The notes under the pieces are model-generated. The model ran no database searches and was not told where the DNA came from. It worked only from the letters and a program-made list of their open reading frames with translations. Positions 1 to 11,110 of a DNA stretch of 13,233 nt are shown piece by piece; within the stretch, counting starts at the first letter, position 1, and every line of letters starts with the position of its first letter. The DNA lies in the NCBI GenBank assembly GCA_038231495.1, contig JBBRLG010000156.1, positions 1 through 13,233 of the forward strand, read 5' to 3'. A program made the translations under genes and the position numbers. The DNA is from JBBRLG01 sp038231495. GTDB taxonomy: Bacteria; Planctomycetota; Planctomycetia; Gemmatales; Gemmataceae.

Positions 1-40
1 CTCCACCCCCCCTACCCCCCCTTCGTAAGGGGGGGAGTGA
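1..40 (+). repeat. C7/G7 palindromic repeat, copy A (partial)
   Basis: Two C-rich tracts are followed by the core C7-TTCGTAA-G7, an almost perfect hairpin (core about 16-36). The same element occurs at about 10825-10867 and, in reverse orientation, at about 11440-11482. This copy lacks the second outer G-run seen in the other two, so it is truncated or diverged on its right side. It lies outside any gene I can recognise and may mark the 3' flank of an upstream gene beyond the window edge. Confidence 0.75.
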
Positions 41-132
41 ACGGTTACTTTACACCTTTGTCGGGTCGCCGTTGGCCCGCTAACATTCTAGCAATTCTCC
101 GAAACCGGGTCGTAGCCGAAACAGAATTTTGT

Positions 133-154
133 CGCCTGAAACGGAATTCAGGCG
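133..154. repeat. short hairpin upstream of the synthetase
   Basis: CGCCTGAA (133-140) and TTCAGGCG (147-154) form a perfect 8-bp stem with a 6-nt loop. No T-run follows, so it is a poor intrinsic terminator. It sits just upstream of the predicted -35 box and could be an operator or a remnant repeat. Confidence 0.4.
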
Positions 155-158
155 GTTG

Positions 159-187
159 TTGCAATTCGGTAGCGCAGCCCCTATAAA
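159..187 (+). promoter_or_regulatory. candidate sigma70-like promoter for the synthetase gene
   Basis: TTGCAA (159-164) and TATAAA (182-187) are separated by exactly 17 nt and match the sigma70 consensus at 4/6 and 5/6 positions. The AT-rich -10 stands out in GC-rich DNA. A start site near 194 would give a leader of about 155 nt before the ATG at 350. Planctomycete promoter consensus is not well known to me, so this is a motif-based prediction. Confidence 0.35.
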
Positions 188-349
188 GCCGTTGACGCCC
201 CTGCCGTGCCGGAATCGAATGGCCGCGGCGGGGTTAGCACTCGCCACCCGTCTGCCCGAACCGATTCGTCCCGATACCCGCGCGCCCGGGCGGGGTTCAA
301 TCATAGACTCTCCGCCGTTCGCCCCGACCTGAACAGGTGAACCCTCTCC

Positions 350-4330
<3,981 letters not shown>

Positions 4331-4460
4331 GCTTGGTGGGCCGCGCACGAAAAGGGCGGAGTGCCGGCGGAACGGAGACAAAGCCTCCACCAAACCGACG
4401 CCCCGCCTGGGGAGAAACAATCCTTGGTGGCCCCTTTTCCCAACGAACGTCCAGGATGTT
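4331..4460. other. convergent intergenic spacer, first part
   Basis: No gene is supported here. CCACCAA (4387-4393) and TTGGTGG (4424-4430) could form a 7-bp outer stem enclosing a small CCCC-GCCT-GGGG hairpin (4401-4412). It may be a degenerate palindromic repeat or help end transcription of the synthetase gene, but no T-run follows. Confidence 0.3.
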
Positions 4461-4516
4461 GGGTGCCATGCTTTGGTACTCCAAAGCATGCTTTCGAGTA
4501 CGAAAGCATGGCACCC
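4461..4516. repeat. double-hairpin cruciform between convergent genes
   Basis: GGGTGCCATGCTTT (4461-4474) is exactly complementary to AAAGCATGGCACCC (4503-4516). Between them lie two alternative perfect 10-bp hairpins sharing CATG: CATGCTTTGG-TACT-CCAAAGCATG halves at 4467-4490 and CATGCTTTCG-AGTA-CGAAAGCATG halves at 4487-4510. The unit can fold on both strands and lies between two genes transcribed toward each other, a position suited to a bidirectional terminator or a mobile palindromic repeat. Confidence 0.8.
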
Positions 4517-4555
4517 GTCCCGCTTATCCGGGACACCCTTTCTGAAACAGACCAC

Positions 4556-6349
4556 TTAGCGCGGCGTGCCTACCAGCCGCTGCTTTTCCAGCCGGGTGCG
4601 TTCCAGCGAATAATTTTCGCGGGCAATGCCGAGGAACGCCGCGGCCCCCAACACCAGGGTCGCCTCCCGCGCGCCGATGCCGCCTTCGTCGAGGACCACC
4701 GCGGGTGCTTCTTCACCCGTCATCCGGCCCGCGAAAACCACGGCGTCCGGCACTACCAAGCGCTCCACCGCGGCCGGTTCGGCGAAGACGTGGTCGCAGA
4801 GTTCGACCCGCCCGGCCTCCGGACGGGCCGACACGTCCGCCGTGTTTGCCGGGATAACGGTCGCCGCCGGTGCCGCGGAAACGTCGGCCCCCGTGGCGTC
4901 GGTGGCGATGACTTGCAGCGCCGGCACCGGTTCGACCGCCGCAGCGCCCCCGGCGTCCGTGCCGCTGACGAAGGACGCCGAGGCCGTGACCGCCGGCACC
5001 GCAGCCAAAGCAGGCGTTGACGTAACGACGGCGTTTACCACCAAACCTTGCACGGCAGTTGGGGCGGCCACGACCGGCGGCGTGGCGGACAGCGCTGTCA
5101 CCGCGGTCGCCAGCTGGAAGGTCGCAACGCCCGGACCCTCAACACGGCCCTCGTTAGCGGTGAAGATATCCTTGTTTTGCCCCGGACCGTCGGTGATTTC
5201 GTTGTAGCCGTTGCCCGACACGATCGGATTGCCGATGAGCGTCTGCGTGTTCGGCAGCGGCACAACGGGCATGGCACCCGTGCCCAGGTTCAGCGACAGG
5301 GCGTAAACGCCGTCGTTGGTCACGGTCCCAGTGCCGTTGACCTTGACGTAATACTTGGCACCGGCGGTGACGTTGCGGATCGTCGCCGTGATGGTGGCGC
5401 CGTACTTGCCGGTGGCGGTCGCGGAGCCGACCACGGTGTGCTGGTCGGCGGCATACACGGTCAGAACGGGTGCCAGCAAGCTCAGGCCCGTGCTTTGTGC
5501 CTGCACCTTGATGGTGCTGCTGGTATTGGCAGGCGCGGTGAACGAGAAATAATCGGCGCTGGTACCGCTGTTGAGGTTCTGGTTGTTGACCATCGCCGTG
5601 AGGGCGGTGGGGTTGATCTGGCTGGTGAGGTCGGTTGCGTTCGTGAAGCTGTTGTTGGCCGTGTCGGCGGGGCGGGCGCCGTAGATGGACTGGATGCCGG
5701 CAACGTCATCGGTCCACAAGCCGCTTGAAACCCCCGTGTAAGAGGGGAACATGTTGGCCCAGGAGTCGGTGCTGTGCATCAGGCCCAGCGCATGGCCGAT
5801 TTCATGCACGGCGACCGTGTACACGTCAAAGCCGCTGCCGCTGCTGGTGACCGACCACCCGGCTCCCGAGTTGAAGGTGAAGTCGCCGCCATCGTCGTGA
5901 TTGTTGATCGGGGGCGGCAGGAAGGCCCCGGCCAGCATGTTGGGGGTGTGGTAATCGAACATGCCGATGCGGATGTCGCCTTCGTTGGGGTCGCCCTGCT
6001 GGTAGTTGCCCCAATCGGCTTCGGTACCGTTGTCGCTGTTGAGGGCGAAATTAACGTTGGCCTGCTGCGCCCAGGACTGGGCCGCTTTCAGAAATTGGTT
6101 CTGCCAGGTGGCGGTCGGAGCGACCCTGTTAAGGGTGGCGAACAAGTTGCTGTAAACGCGACCGTTGTTGTCGTTCGTTAAGTAGGTGCCGTCGGGCATG
6201 AAACTGAGGGTGACCAGGTTGGGGTGCGGCCAGACGCCCCCGGAGACCGAGTAGGGCACCAAACGGGTTTCGAGTTGTTCCAGGTGGAGGCGCGAACGCA
6301 GATGAGAGGGGCGGCTCGAGGGGGAGCGACCCTTGGTGAATAAGTGCAT
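4556..6349 (-). CDS. secreted matrixin-type (M10) zinc metalloprotease with PPC-like domain
   Basis: 597 residues. The catalytic zinc motif HEIGHALGLMH spans residues 182-192 (His182, Glu183, His186, His192), with a Met-turn (NMFP, Met200) and the matrixin ending LWTDDVAGIQSIYG at 211-224. A PPC-like beta domain follows at about 234-357, then a long Ala/Val-rich low-complexity region and a short hydrophobic stretch (about 563-576) before a basic tail. The N-terminus carries LEQLETR at 23-29, a motif typical of planctomycete exported and surface proteins, preceded by Arg/Lys-rich residues. I chose the ATG ending at 6349 because it puts this motif at its usual distance and has a GGAAGG-like ribosome site about 9 nt upstream; an in-frame start at 6418 would add 23 atypical residues. 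The likely role is extracellular or periplasmic proteolysis; the substrate is unknown. It is convergent with the synthetase gene and divergent from the surface-protein gene. Confidence 0.9.
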   Translation of the reverse strand: MHLFTKGRSPSSRPSHLRSRLHLEQLETRLVPYSVSGGVWPHPNLVTLSFMPDGTYLTNDNNGRVYSNLFATLNRVAPTATWQNQFLKAAQSWAQQANVNFALNSDNGTEADWGNYQQGDPNEGDIRIGMFDYHTPNMLAGAFLPPPINNHDDGGDFTFNSGAGWSVTSSGSGFDVYTVAVHEIGHALGLMHSTDSWANMFPSYTGVSSGLWTDDVAGIQSIYGARPADTANNSFTNATDLTSQINPTALTAMVNNQNLNSGTSADYFSFTAPANTSSTIKVQAQSTGLSLLAPVLTVYAADQHTVVGSATATGKYGATITATIRNVTAGAKYYVKVNGTGTVTNDGVYALSLNLGTGAMPVVPLPNTQTLIGNPIVSGNGYNEITDGPGQNKDIFTANEGRVEGPGVATFQLATAVTALSATPPVVAAPTAVQGLVVNAVVTSTPALAAVPAVTASASFVSGTDAGGAAAVEPVPALQVIATDATGADVSAAPAATVIPANTADVSARPEAGRVELCDHVFAEPAAVERLVVPDAVVFAGRMTGEEAPAVVLDEGGIGAREATLVLGAAAFLGIARENYSLERTRLEKQRLVGTPR

Positions 6350-6853
6350 TGACAAAGCCCTTCCGTGGAAGCGAGGGGATGCTAAACCATGTTGCGGTGG
6401 CACCGGAAACTCCCGCAAAGCGTCAAGGCCGTTGGGCCAAAGACAGGAGACCCGGGGGAAACCATTCAGAAGGTCGCTTCAAAAACCTTCGTCTGGTTCG
6501 GCCGCAGGGGGAGACCTACGGCAACCAAGCAATTCTTCGGACCAACCGAATCGTGCCGCGGGGAGAACGTGCAGCACCGGCACACGCCTGGGCGAAGCAA
6601 GCTCATGGACTGGGTTAGGGAGCGGGTTCCGGAGTTACGGCAGGTGGGTTGAACAGCGAGCAGAGTCGGGCAGCGAGTTTTATTTCCAACCCACAATACT
6701 GTGGTATCGTCGCAATCGTACAATAGCAAGGCCATTCTGGGATTTTTTCCAATATTATTTCGCCAGAGCTTTTTTTTGATAAGGGCATAAGTCGGCATCT
6801 ATTGCCTCGGTTGAATGTTATTGCCGGGGCATAATTGCGGGGCGAGTGGCGAG
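6350..6853. other. divergent intergenic region, protease side
   Basis: No convincing gene. 6660-6830 is markedly AT-richer than its surroundings, contains a T8 run (6770-6777) and a small dyad CCACA-ATAC-TGTGG (6691-6704), and probably holds the protease promoter on the minus strand, giving a long 5' leader. I could not find a pair of -35/-10 boxes with good spacing on the minus strand. Open frames on both strands here have low-complexity, unfamiliar translations. Confidence 0.4.
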
Positions 6854-6876
6854 CCTCCCGCGTAAGCGGGGGGAGG
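6854..6876. repeat. short GC-rich hairpin repeat
   Basis: CCTCCCGC (6854-6861) and GCGGGGGGAGG (6866-6876) pair around a GTAA loop, with two extra G residues in the right arm. It resembles the small palindromes that are dispersed in the rest of the window, though it is distinct from the C7/G7 family. Confidence 0.55.
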
Positions 6877-6896
6877 AATTCGCAAAAATTACTTCT

Positions 6897-7131
6897 CTAG
6901 ATGTCCATTTCGTAAGTTCGCTGCCACTGGAGAGGGCGAACTGTCGTAGCCGCCAGCGGCTCGCTTGCTGGCGGAACCCGCTGTCGTAGCCGCCAGCGGC
7001 TCGCAGGCGGGCTGAACCCGCTGTTGTAGCCGCCAGCGGCTCGCTTGCTGGCTGAACCCGCGCAGAAGCCAGCAAGCGAGCCGCTTGCGGCTACGGCCGA
7101 CTGGCGGTCAACTTACGAAATGGACATCTAG
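6897..7131. mobile_element. 235-bp MITE-like element with perfect 22-bp inverted ends
   Basis: The left end (6897-6918, beginning CTAGATGTCCATTT) is the exact reverse complement of the right end (7110-7131, finishing AAATGGACATCTAG), 22 of 22 bases, with weaker similarity continuing inward. The outer CTAG is itself palindromic, so it may be a 4-bp target duplication with an 18-bp inverted repeat inside it; CTAG fits the YTAR target known for IS5-type elements. There is no transposase gene inside, so movement would need one supplied in trans. The interior is filled by 40-bp tandem repeats and an inverted partial copy. Confidence 0.75.
6941..7060. repeat. three 40-bp tandem repeats
   Basis: Units 6941-6980, 6981-7020 and 7021-7060 each start CTGTCGTAGCCGCCAGCGGC (third unit with one T in place of C) and end GAACCCG. 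Differences are concentrated in the middle, where unit 2 diverges. Each contains internal dyads (AGCCGC/GCGGCT; GCCAGC/GCTGGC). An inverted partial unit follows at about 7066-7096, allowing a long foldback. Confidence 0.85.
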
Positions 7132-7157
7132 TGCAGGATCAAGGGAGATGTTTTTCC

Positions 7158-7258
7158 CTTTGGAGTGCGGCGGCTCGACGCCGCTTTCTTTCTTTGGCGG
7201 GGCGTGGTGCTTCGGCAAAGAAAGAAAGAAAGCGGCGGCAAAGCGCCGCACTCCAAAG
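7158..7258. repeat. 101-bp imperfect inverted repeat
   Basis: The left arm (7158-7196) starts CTTTGGAGTGCGGCG and ends in CTTTC repeats; the right arm (7216-7258) is its near-complement, starting with CAAAG/AAAG repeats and ending CGCCGCACTCCAAAG. The arms differ by small insertions in the centre. It encodes nothing recognisable and resembles a non-autonomous palindromic element. Confidence 0.75.
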
Positions 7259-7361
7259 AGCGGTCGGCACGCCCGAGGATACGAAAACAGATCCCTTGAT
7301 CCCGCATTAGGGCAATCGATTCAATTTCGGCGGGCTTCAGCCTCCGCCACAAAGTCACCAT

Positions 7362-7390
7362 TTGACAGCAAGGTCAGCGTGACCTATCTT
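7362..7390 (+). promoter_or_regulatory. promoter of the surface protein-kinase unit
   Basis: A perfect TTGACA (7362-7367) is followed after exactly 17 nt by TATCTT (7385-7390, 4/6 to TATAAT). Predicted transcription would begin near 7397, leaving a leader of about 165 nt before the GTG at 7563. It is the best promoter-like sequence in the window. Confidence 0.55.
7371..7385. promoter_or_regulatory. dyad operator inside the promoter spacer
   Basis: AGGTCA (7371-7376), GCG, TGACCT (7380-7385) is a perfect 6-bp dyad with a 3-nt centre lying between the -35 and -10 boxes and overlapping the first base of the -10. A dimeric regulator bound here would be expected to block RNA polymerase. The regulator is not encoded in this window. 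Confidence 0.5.
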
Positions 7391-7562
7391 TCGCCTTAGA
7401 GGCCGCCTCAGAGCCGTGGGTTAGGCCGTCTAGGACTCGTGAAGCATTCCCCTGTGAAGTTTTGGCAACCGCTCGGTCCGTCCTCCCCACCGGACACCGC
7501 TACTGCTCAGCCTGGTGTGACACCCTCCGTTGGACCGTCCATGTAAACAGGGAGACCGATTC
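7391..7562. other. 5' leader of the surface-protein gene
   Basis: About 170 nt with no gene. AGGGAGA (7549-7555) sits 7 nt before the GTG at 7563 and is the likely ribosome binding site. A weak 5-bp stem GTCCG/CGGAC lies in the 7480-7500 area. I see no known riboswitch fold. Confidence 0.4.
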
Positions 7563-10500
7563 GTGAACCGCTTGACCCGCTGCTGGTCGCGTTGCCGTCC
7601 GACGTCCGCTACCCTGCGGGCCGGCTTGCTCGTCGAAGAACTCGAGAACCGCGCGCTACCCAGCGGCACCCCCCTTGCACCCGGATTTCAGCCGCTGGCG
7701 GCGACGGGGACCAACGTCACCCTGGACCACGCCCAGGATTTGCAAATCCTGAACCCGGGCGGACCGCTGGCCGTGTTCGGGACGATCGGCAACGGCCCGG
7801 CCGCGGCGGCGGACGTGGCCTTCTACCGCTTCACGCTCGCGCAGGCTGCCCGCGTCCACCTGGAAACACTCGACGTGCCGCAAGGCCGCCACCTCGACGC
7901 CACCCTGAGCCTTTACAATACCGATCCGACAAGCCCCGATCCCAATGCCCCCGATCAGATCATCGACACTCAGGACAACCTGGGTTTCCACCTTCTTGCC
8001 CAGAACGACGGGGCCGGCAATCAAGGGTTTGCCGCGGTCGATCGGACCTTGGGCGCGGGCACCTATTACGTCGCGGTAAGCGGTTCCGGCAACGACTATT
8101 TCAACCCGTTCCTCGTCGGCAGTGGCTACCAGGGCGGCACCGGCGCTTATGTGGTGCAGCTGACCGCGAGTGACGCCGGCGTCGGACCGAACGACGGTCC
8201 GGCAGTCCTCGCCGCCAGCGCGGCCGGCAGCGACGGCGCTTTGCTGGCCGGGGTGCCGTTGACGAGAGACATCCTCCCGCCCGCGCCCGGCACGCCCCCC
8301 TCGTCGGATTCGACCGCCGTGCCGCAACTCTCGGCTTCGCCGCTCCTGCTGCGTGTCGAGCTTAGCGCCTCCGTCGATCCCAATTCGTTGGCCGCCGACG
8401 CGGACGTGGTGCTGTTCTACAGCCCAACCCCCGATTTCACCGACCCCGCCGCCGCCCAGGTGTTCGGCATCCAAACGACCTTCATCGACGCCCCCGGCGC
8501 GGTGAAGGAGTTGCAGGTAACGCCGCCCGGCCCGCTCGCCCCCGGCTATTACCAGTTGGTCGTCCAGGGCAACGCGGCCGCGAACCCGTTGGTGGTAACG
8601 TCCCTGGACGGCAGCACGCTGTTGGGACAAAACGCGGACAACCCCGACGGTCAGGATTACGCCTTCACGTTTCATGTCGCCGGGAACGAGGGGGTCGTCA
8701 CCTCGGCAACCGCAAGCGCCGACGACACGCCGGCGACCGCGCGCGACCTGGGATCGATCGCAGGGGCCGGCCGCCAACAAGTCACGGGGGCGATCGGCAA
8801 CGATTCCACGGACCCCAACGGCTTCAACAACAATGCCGTTGAATTGTTCCATTTCCGGGTGGAAGGCACGGGTACCTTTGCCTTCGCGGCGGAGGTGTTC
8901 GCCCAGCGCATCGGCTCGCCGCTCAATCCCTCGCTCAGTTTGTTCCGGCCGCGTGCCTCGGACGGCCAACTGGAATTCGTGGCCGCCAATTCCGACACCA
9001 CAAACGGTGCAACCGGGAGCGACGGGGCTAGGCTGCTTCAAAACGACGCCGCCCTCTTCGCCGGTCTGACGGCCGGCGATTACTACCTGGCAGTATCTAG
9101 CGGCAAGAACGTGCCGGACCCGGCCGGCGGCCATCCGCAGGGTGCCGGCGTCTTTGACCCCAACGTCTCACACAACGGCGGCCACGGCGACTCGACGGGG
9201 CCTTACGTCCTGAACCTCCAGGTCGAGCCGGCGCTCTACCCGCCGCACGTCGTCGCCACGTCGGTAAACCAAGGCACCGCCCTGAACGCGCCGCCGACCA
9301 CGTTGACCGTTCGTTTCGACCGTCCCGTCAACGTCCAGCAACTCGCCTTCGCATCCCATTTGCAGAGCGGAACCGAAGAACTCGCGTCGGTGTTCGTCGT
9401 CGCCGCGGACGGCAGCCGCACCAACCCGTATTTTGTTTCCTACAGCCCGAGCAACAATGAAGCCACCTTCGGCATGATGGGCGCGCTGACGAACGGGGCG
9501 TATGCGCTCCACCTTGCCGGCGCGGCGGGGTTGGCGGATTTGGCCGGCAATCCCCTGGTTGGCAACAATCCGTCGGGAGACTACGTCGTTCCCTTCAGCG
9601 TCAACGGGCCGACCCGCGGGACGCCCGGGCACCCGACGGCCTGGGTGAGCCAAACGACCGGGACGACCCCGCAGGTCCTCGGTCCGCTTTTCCCAGATGA
9701 ATTAGTCAGCGGCGTGTCGATTACTCGGGTTGGCGGGTCGGTAGCCGGCAACGCCGCCAATTATCAGATCGCGCTTTTGGCGCCAGAATATTACAATTTC
9801 AGCGTCGCCCGGTTCACCGGGCAGGCACCCACGCTTACCCTTTTTGCAGATGAGATTTCGTTGTCCCTCAAACCCAAATGGGACGGCTCTAGCGAGATCT
9901 TCCTCCAGCCGGGAACCTATGTGCTAGGCGTGACCTGGGCCGCCGGAGTGGCACCGGAAACGTATGAACTGGACCTGTCCACTCGGATTGTGCATGAAAC
10001 GGCGACACCGCTGACGAGCGGCCCAACCCCGGCATTGGGCCTGCGCTTGGTCGGCGACCTGCCGCCGCTCGCGGACCCGCCACCCGCGCCACCGGTCGTC
10101 TTTATCCCGCCGCCCGTCGGCGCGGCACCGACACTGCCACTGGTCGTGCCGCCGCCTGCGCCCCTCGATCCCGTGGTCGTCGCGCCCTCAGCTGCCGCGC
10201 CCGCACCACCGCCCGCGACCGGCGGCGGGACGACGTTCGTCACCGTTTCCTTGCCGACACACGCTCCGAATCTCGGTCCCGATGCGCACGCAATTAGCCC
10301 GACCGCGCAACCGTTCTTCGCGGCCTCGGTCCCCACGCCAACGGGACAAGGCTCTGCCGTCGTTTCGATCAACAACCCGGCCAACGCCTCCGGCATCCCG
10401 CCGCAGTTGGCCCAGGCGCTGAGTGACGGCCTGCTCGGCGGCGTTCGCGGGCGGGACGCGACCACCGGCACGCCGACAGATTCCGGCACCCCCGTCGTCA

Positions 10501-11093
10501 ACGCCTCGCCTCTCCTGACGGCGGTTGCCGCCATTATGGTTCCCTCCCCGGTCCTGGCCGGCGGCGGTGACTTCACTCAGGTCGCCGTCGTGACTGCGGC
10601 GGAGGACTTCGTGCCCGTTTTCCAAACAGGGTCGGCGATTTCGACAAGTGAGCTACCGCTTTACGCGGCCCGGGACGGCGTCTGGCTCATCAACCAGCCC
10701 GGACCTATCGCCGACGCGGTGACGCGCGGGGGCGTCGAGGCCGTGGAAGTCTTTGGCCGGTTGTGGGGGTCTCTCCCGAAGCCAGCCGAGAGCCTGGACA
10801 GGCCGGAAGGGGTCGCAGAGGTCGGCCCCCCCCTCTCCCCCCCTTCGCAAGGGGGGGCAGGGGGGGTGCCCGCGGCACTCGTCGCCGAGGAAACCCCGGC
10901 CGCGGTGGTACCGTGGACGGAGTCGCTGGCTAACCGGCCGTTTTGGTGGACAGCCACGACAGTGCTGAGCTTCGGCTGGGGCGCGCTGAACGGCCACAAG
11001 TGGCTGGTCGCCCGGCGCGGCCGGCGGCTGTCGTTGCGCGACGGCGACCCCCACGAATTGACAAACTCCTACGCAACCTCGTTCGGCCATTGA
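7563..11093 (+). CDS. large planctomycete surface protein with PPC-like and Ig-like domains
   Basis: 1176 residues from the GTG at 7563, preferred over an in-frame TTG at 7530 because AGGGAGA lies 7 nt upstream and the N-terminus then reads as a short Arg-rich lead-in to VEELENRALPSG (24-35), the planctomycete surface-protein motif. Approximate modules: PPC-like 55-202 (core AFYRF at 86-90), Ig-like 258-374, PPC-like 387-553 (core LFHFRVEG), SbsA-type Ig-like 558-681, a third PPC-like unit around 700-818, a Pro-rich linker 834-890, then a low-complexity region to a C-terminal hydrophobic segment (about 1127-1147) followed by a basic tail. It has no visible enzyme motif, so a structural, adhesive or ligand-sensing envelope role is inferred. 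Residues 1088-1102 (GPPLSPPSQGGAGGV) are encoded by a palindromic repeat. The kinase gene starts 17 nt downstream, suggesting an operon. Confidence 0.88.
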   Translation: MNRLTRCWSRCRPTSATLRAGLLVEELENRALPSGTPLAPGFQPLAATGTNVTLDHAQDLQILNPGGPLAVFGTIGNGPAAAADVAFYRFTLAQAARVHLETLDVPQGRHLDATLSLYNTDPTSPDPNAPDQIIDTQDNLGFHLLAQNDGAGNQGFAAVDRTLGAGTYYVAVSGSGNDYFNPFLVGSGYQGGTGAYVVQLTASDAGVGPNDGPAVLAASAAGSDGALLAGVPLTRDILPPAPGTPPSSDSTAVPQLSASPLLLRVELSASVDPNSLAADADVVLFYSPTPDFTDPAAAQVFGIQTTFIDAPGAVKELQVTPPGPLAPGYYQLVVQGNAAANPLVVTSLDGSTLLGQNADNPDGQDYAFTFHVAGNEGVVTSATASADDTPATARDLGSIAGAGRQQVTGAIGNDSTDPNGFNNNAVELFHFRVEGTGTFAFAAEVFAQRIGSPLNPSLSLFRPRASDGQLEFVAANSDTTNGATGSDGARLLQNDAALFAGLTAGDYYLAVSSGKNVPDPAGGHPQGAGVFDPNVSHNGGHGDSTGPYVLNLQVEPALYPPHVVATSVNQGTALNAPPTTLTVRFDRPVNVQQLAFASHLQSGTEELASVFVVAADGSRTNPYFVSYSPSNNEATFGMMGALTNGAYALHLAGAAGLADLAGNPLVGNNPSGDYVVPFSVNGPTRGTPGHPTAWVSQTTGTTPQVLGPLFPDELVSGVSITRVGGSVAGNAANYQIALLAPEYYNFSVARFTGQAPTLTLFADEISLSLKPKWDGSSEIFLQPGTYVLGVTWAAGVAPETYELDLSTRIVHETATPLTSGPTPALGLRLVGDLPPLADPPPAPPVVFIPPPVGAAPTLPLVVPPPAPLDPVVVAPSAAAPAPPPATGGGTTFVTVSLPTHAPNLGPDAHAISPTAQPFFAASVPTPTGQGSAVVSINNPANASGIPPQLAQALSDGLLGGVRGRDATTGTPTDSGTPVVNASPLLTAVAAIMVPSPVLAGGGDFTQVAVVTAAEDFVPVFQTGSAISTSELPLYAARDGVWLINQPGPIADAVTRGGVEAVEVFGRLWGSLPKPAESLDRPEGVAEVGPPLSPPSQGGAGGVPAALVAEETPAAVVPWTESLANRPFWWTATTVLSFGWGALNGHKWLVARRGRRLSLRDGDPHELTNSYATSFGH
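10825..10867 (+). repeat. C7/G7 palindromic repeat, copy B, inside the surface-protein gene
   Basis: Outer C-run, C-rich arm, core C7-TTCGCAA-G7, then CA and a final G7. It is read in frame as GPPLSPPSQGGAGGV. In this frame the TTCGTAA core of the other copies would place TAA as a stop; here it is CAA (Gln). It lies in a low-complexity region between the Pro-rich linker and the hydrophobic segment. Confidence 0.85.
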
Positions 11094-11096
11094 CCC

Positions 11097-11101
11097 GGAG
11101 G
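11097..11101 (+). promoter_or_regulatory. Shine-Dalgarno site deciding the kinase start
   Basis: GGAGG lies 9 nt before the TTG at 11111 and 3 nt after the stop of the surface-protein gene. This near-consensus site supports TTG as the start and coupled translation of the two genes. Confidence 0.7.
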
Positions 11102-11110
11102 CGAACCCCC

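Noticed and set aside
4556..6349. The metalloprotease as a degrading or immunity enzyme for the product of the neighbouring synthetase
   Set aside because: The genes are convergent, not an operon, and matrixins are endoproteases of ordinary peptide bonds; adjacency alone is too weak to support the idea.
6350..6418. N-terminal extension of the protease to an upstream ATG at 6418
   Set aside because: It would put 23 residues before the short basic lead-in that normally begins planctomycete proteins with the LEQLETR motif, and the ATG at 6349 has a better ribosome site.
6761..6780. T8 run at 6770-6777 as an intrinsic terminator
   Set aside because: No stable GC-rich stem immediately precedes it, and no gene ends nearby on the plus strand.
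6333..6798. Open frames on both strands (148 and 110 residues) in the divergent intergenic region
   Set aside because: No convincing ribosome site, no recognisable domain, atypical composition, and they overlap the protease start or the AT-rich promoter-like stretch.
6941..7060. CRISPR-like array
   Set aside because: The 40-bp units are directly abutting with no spacers, only three copies, and lie inside an inverted-repeat element; no cas genes are present.
7530..7562. TTG at 7530 as start of the surface protein
   Set aside because: No Shine-Dalgarno at good spacing; the GTG at 7563 has AGGGAGA upstream and gives the usual N-terminal layout.
7656..9134. 492-residue open frame on the minus strand inside the surface-protein gene
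   Set aside because: The plus frame has PPC-like and Ig-like domains and a proper start context; the minus product is Arg/Gly-rich without domains.
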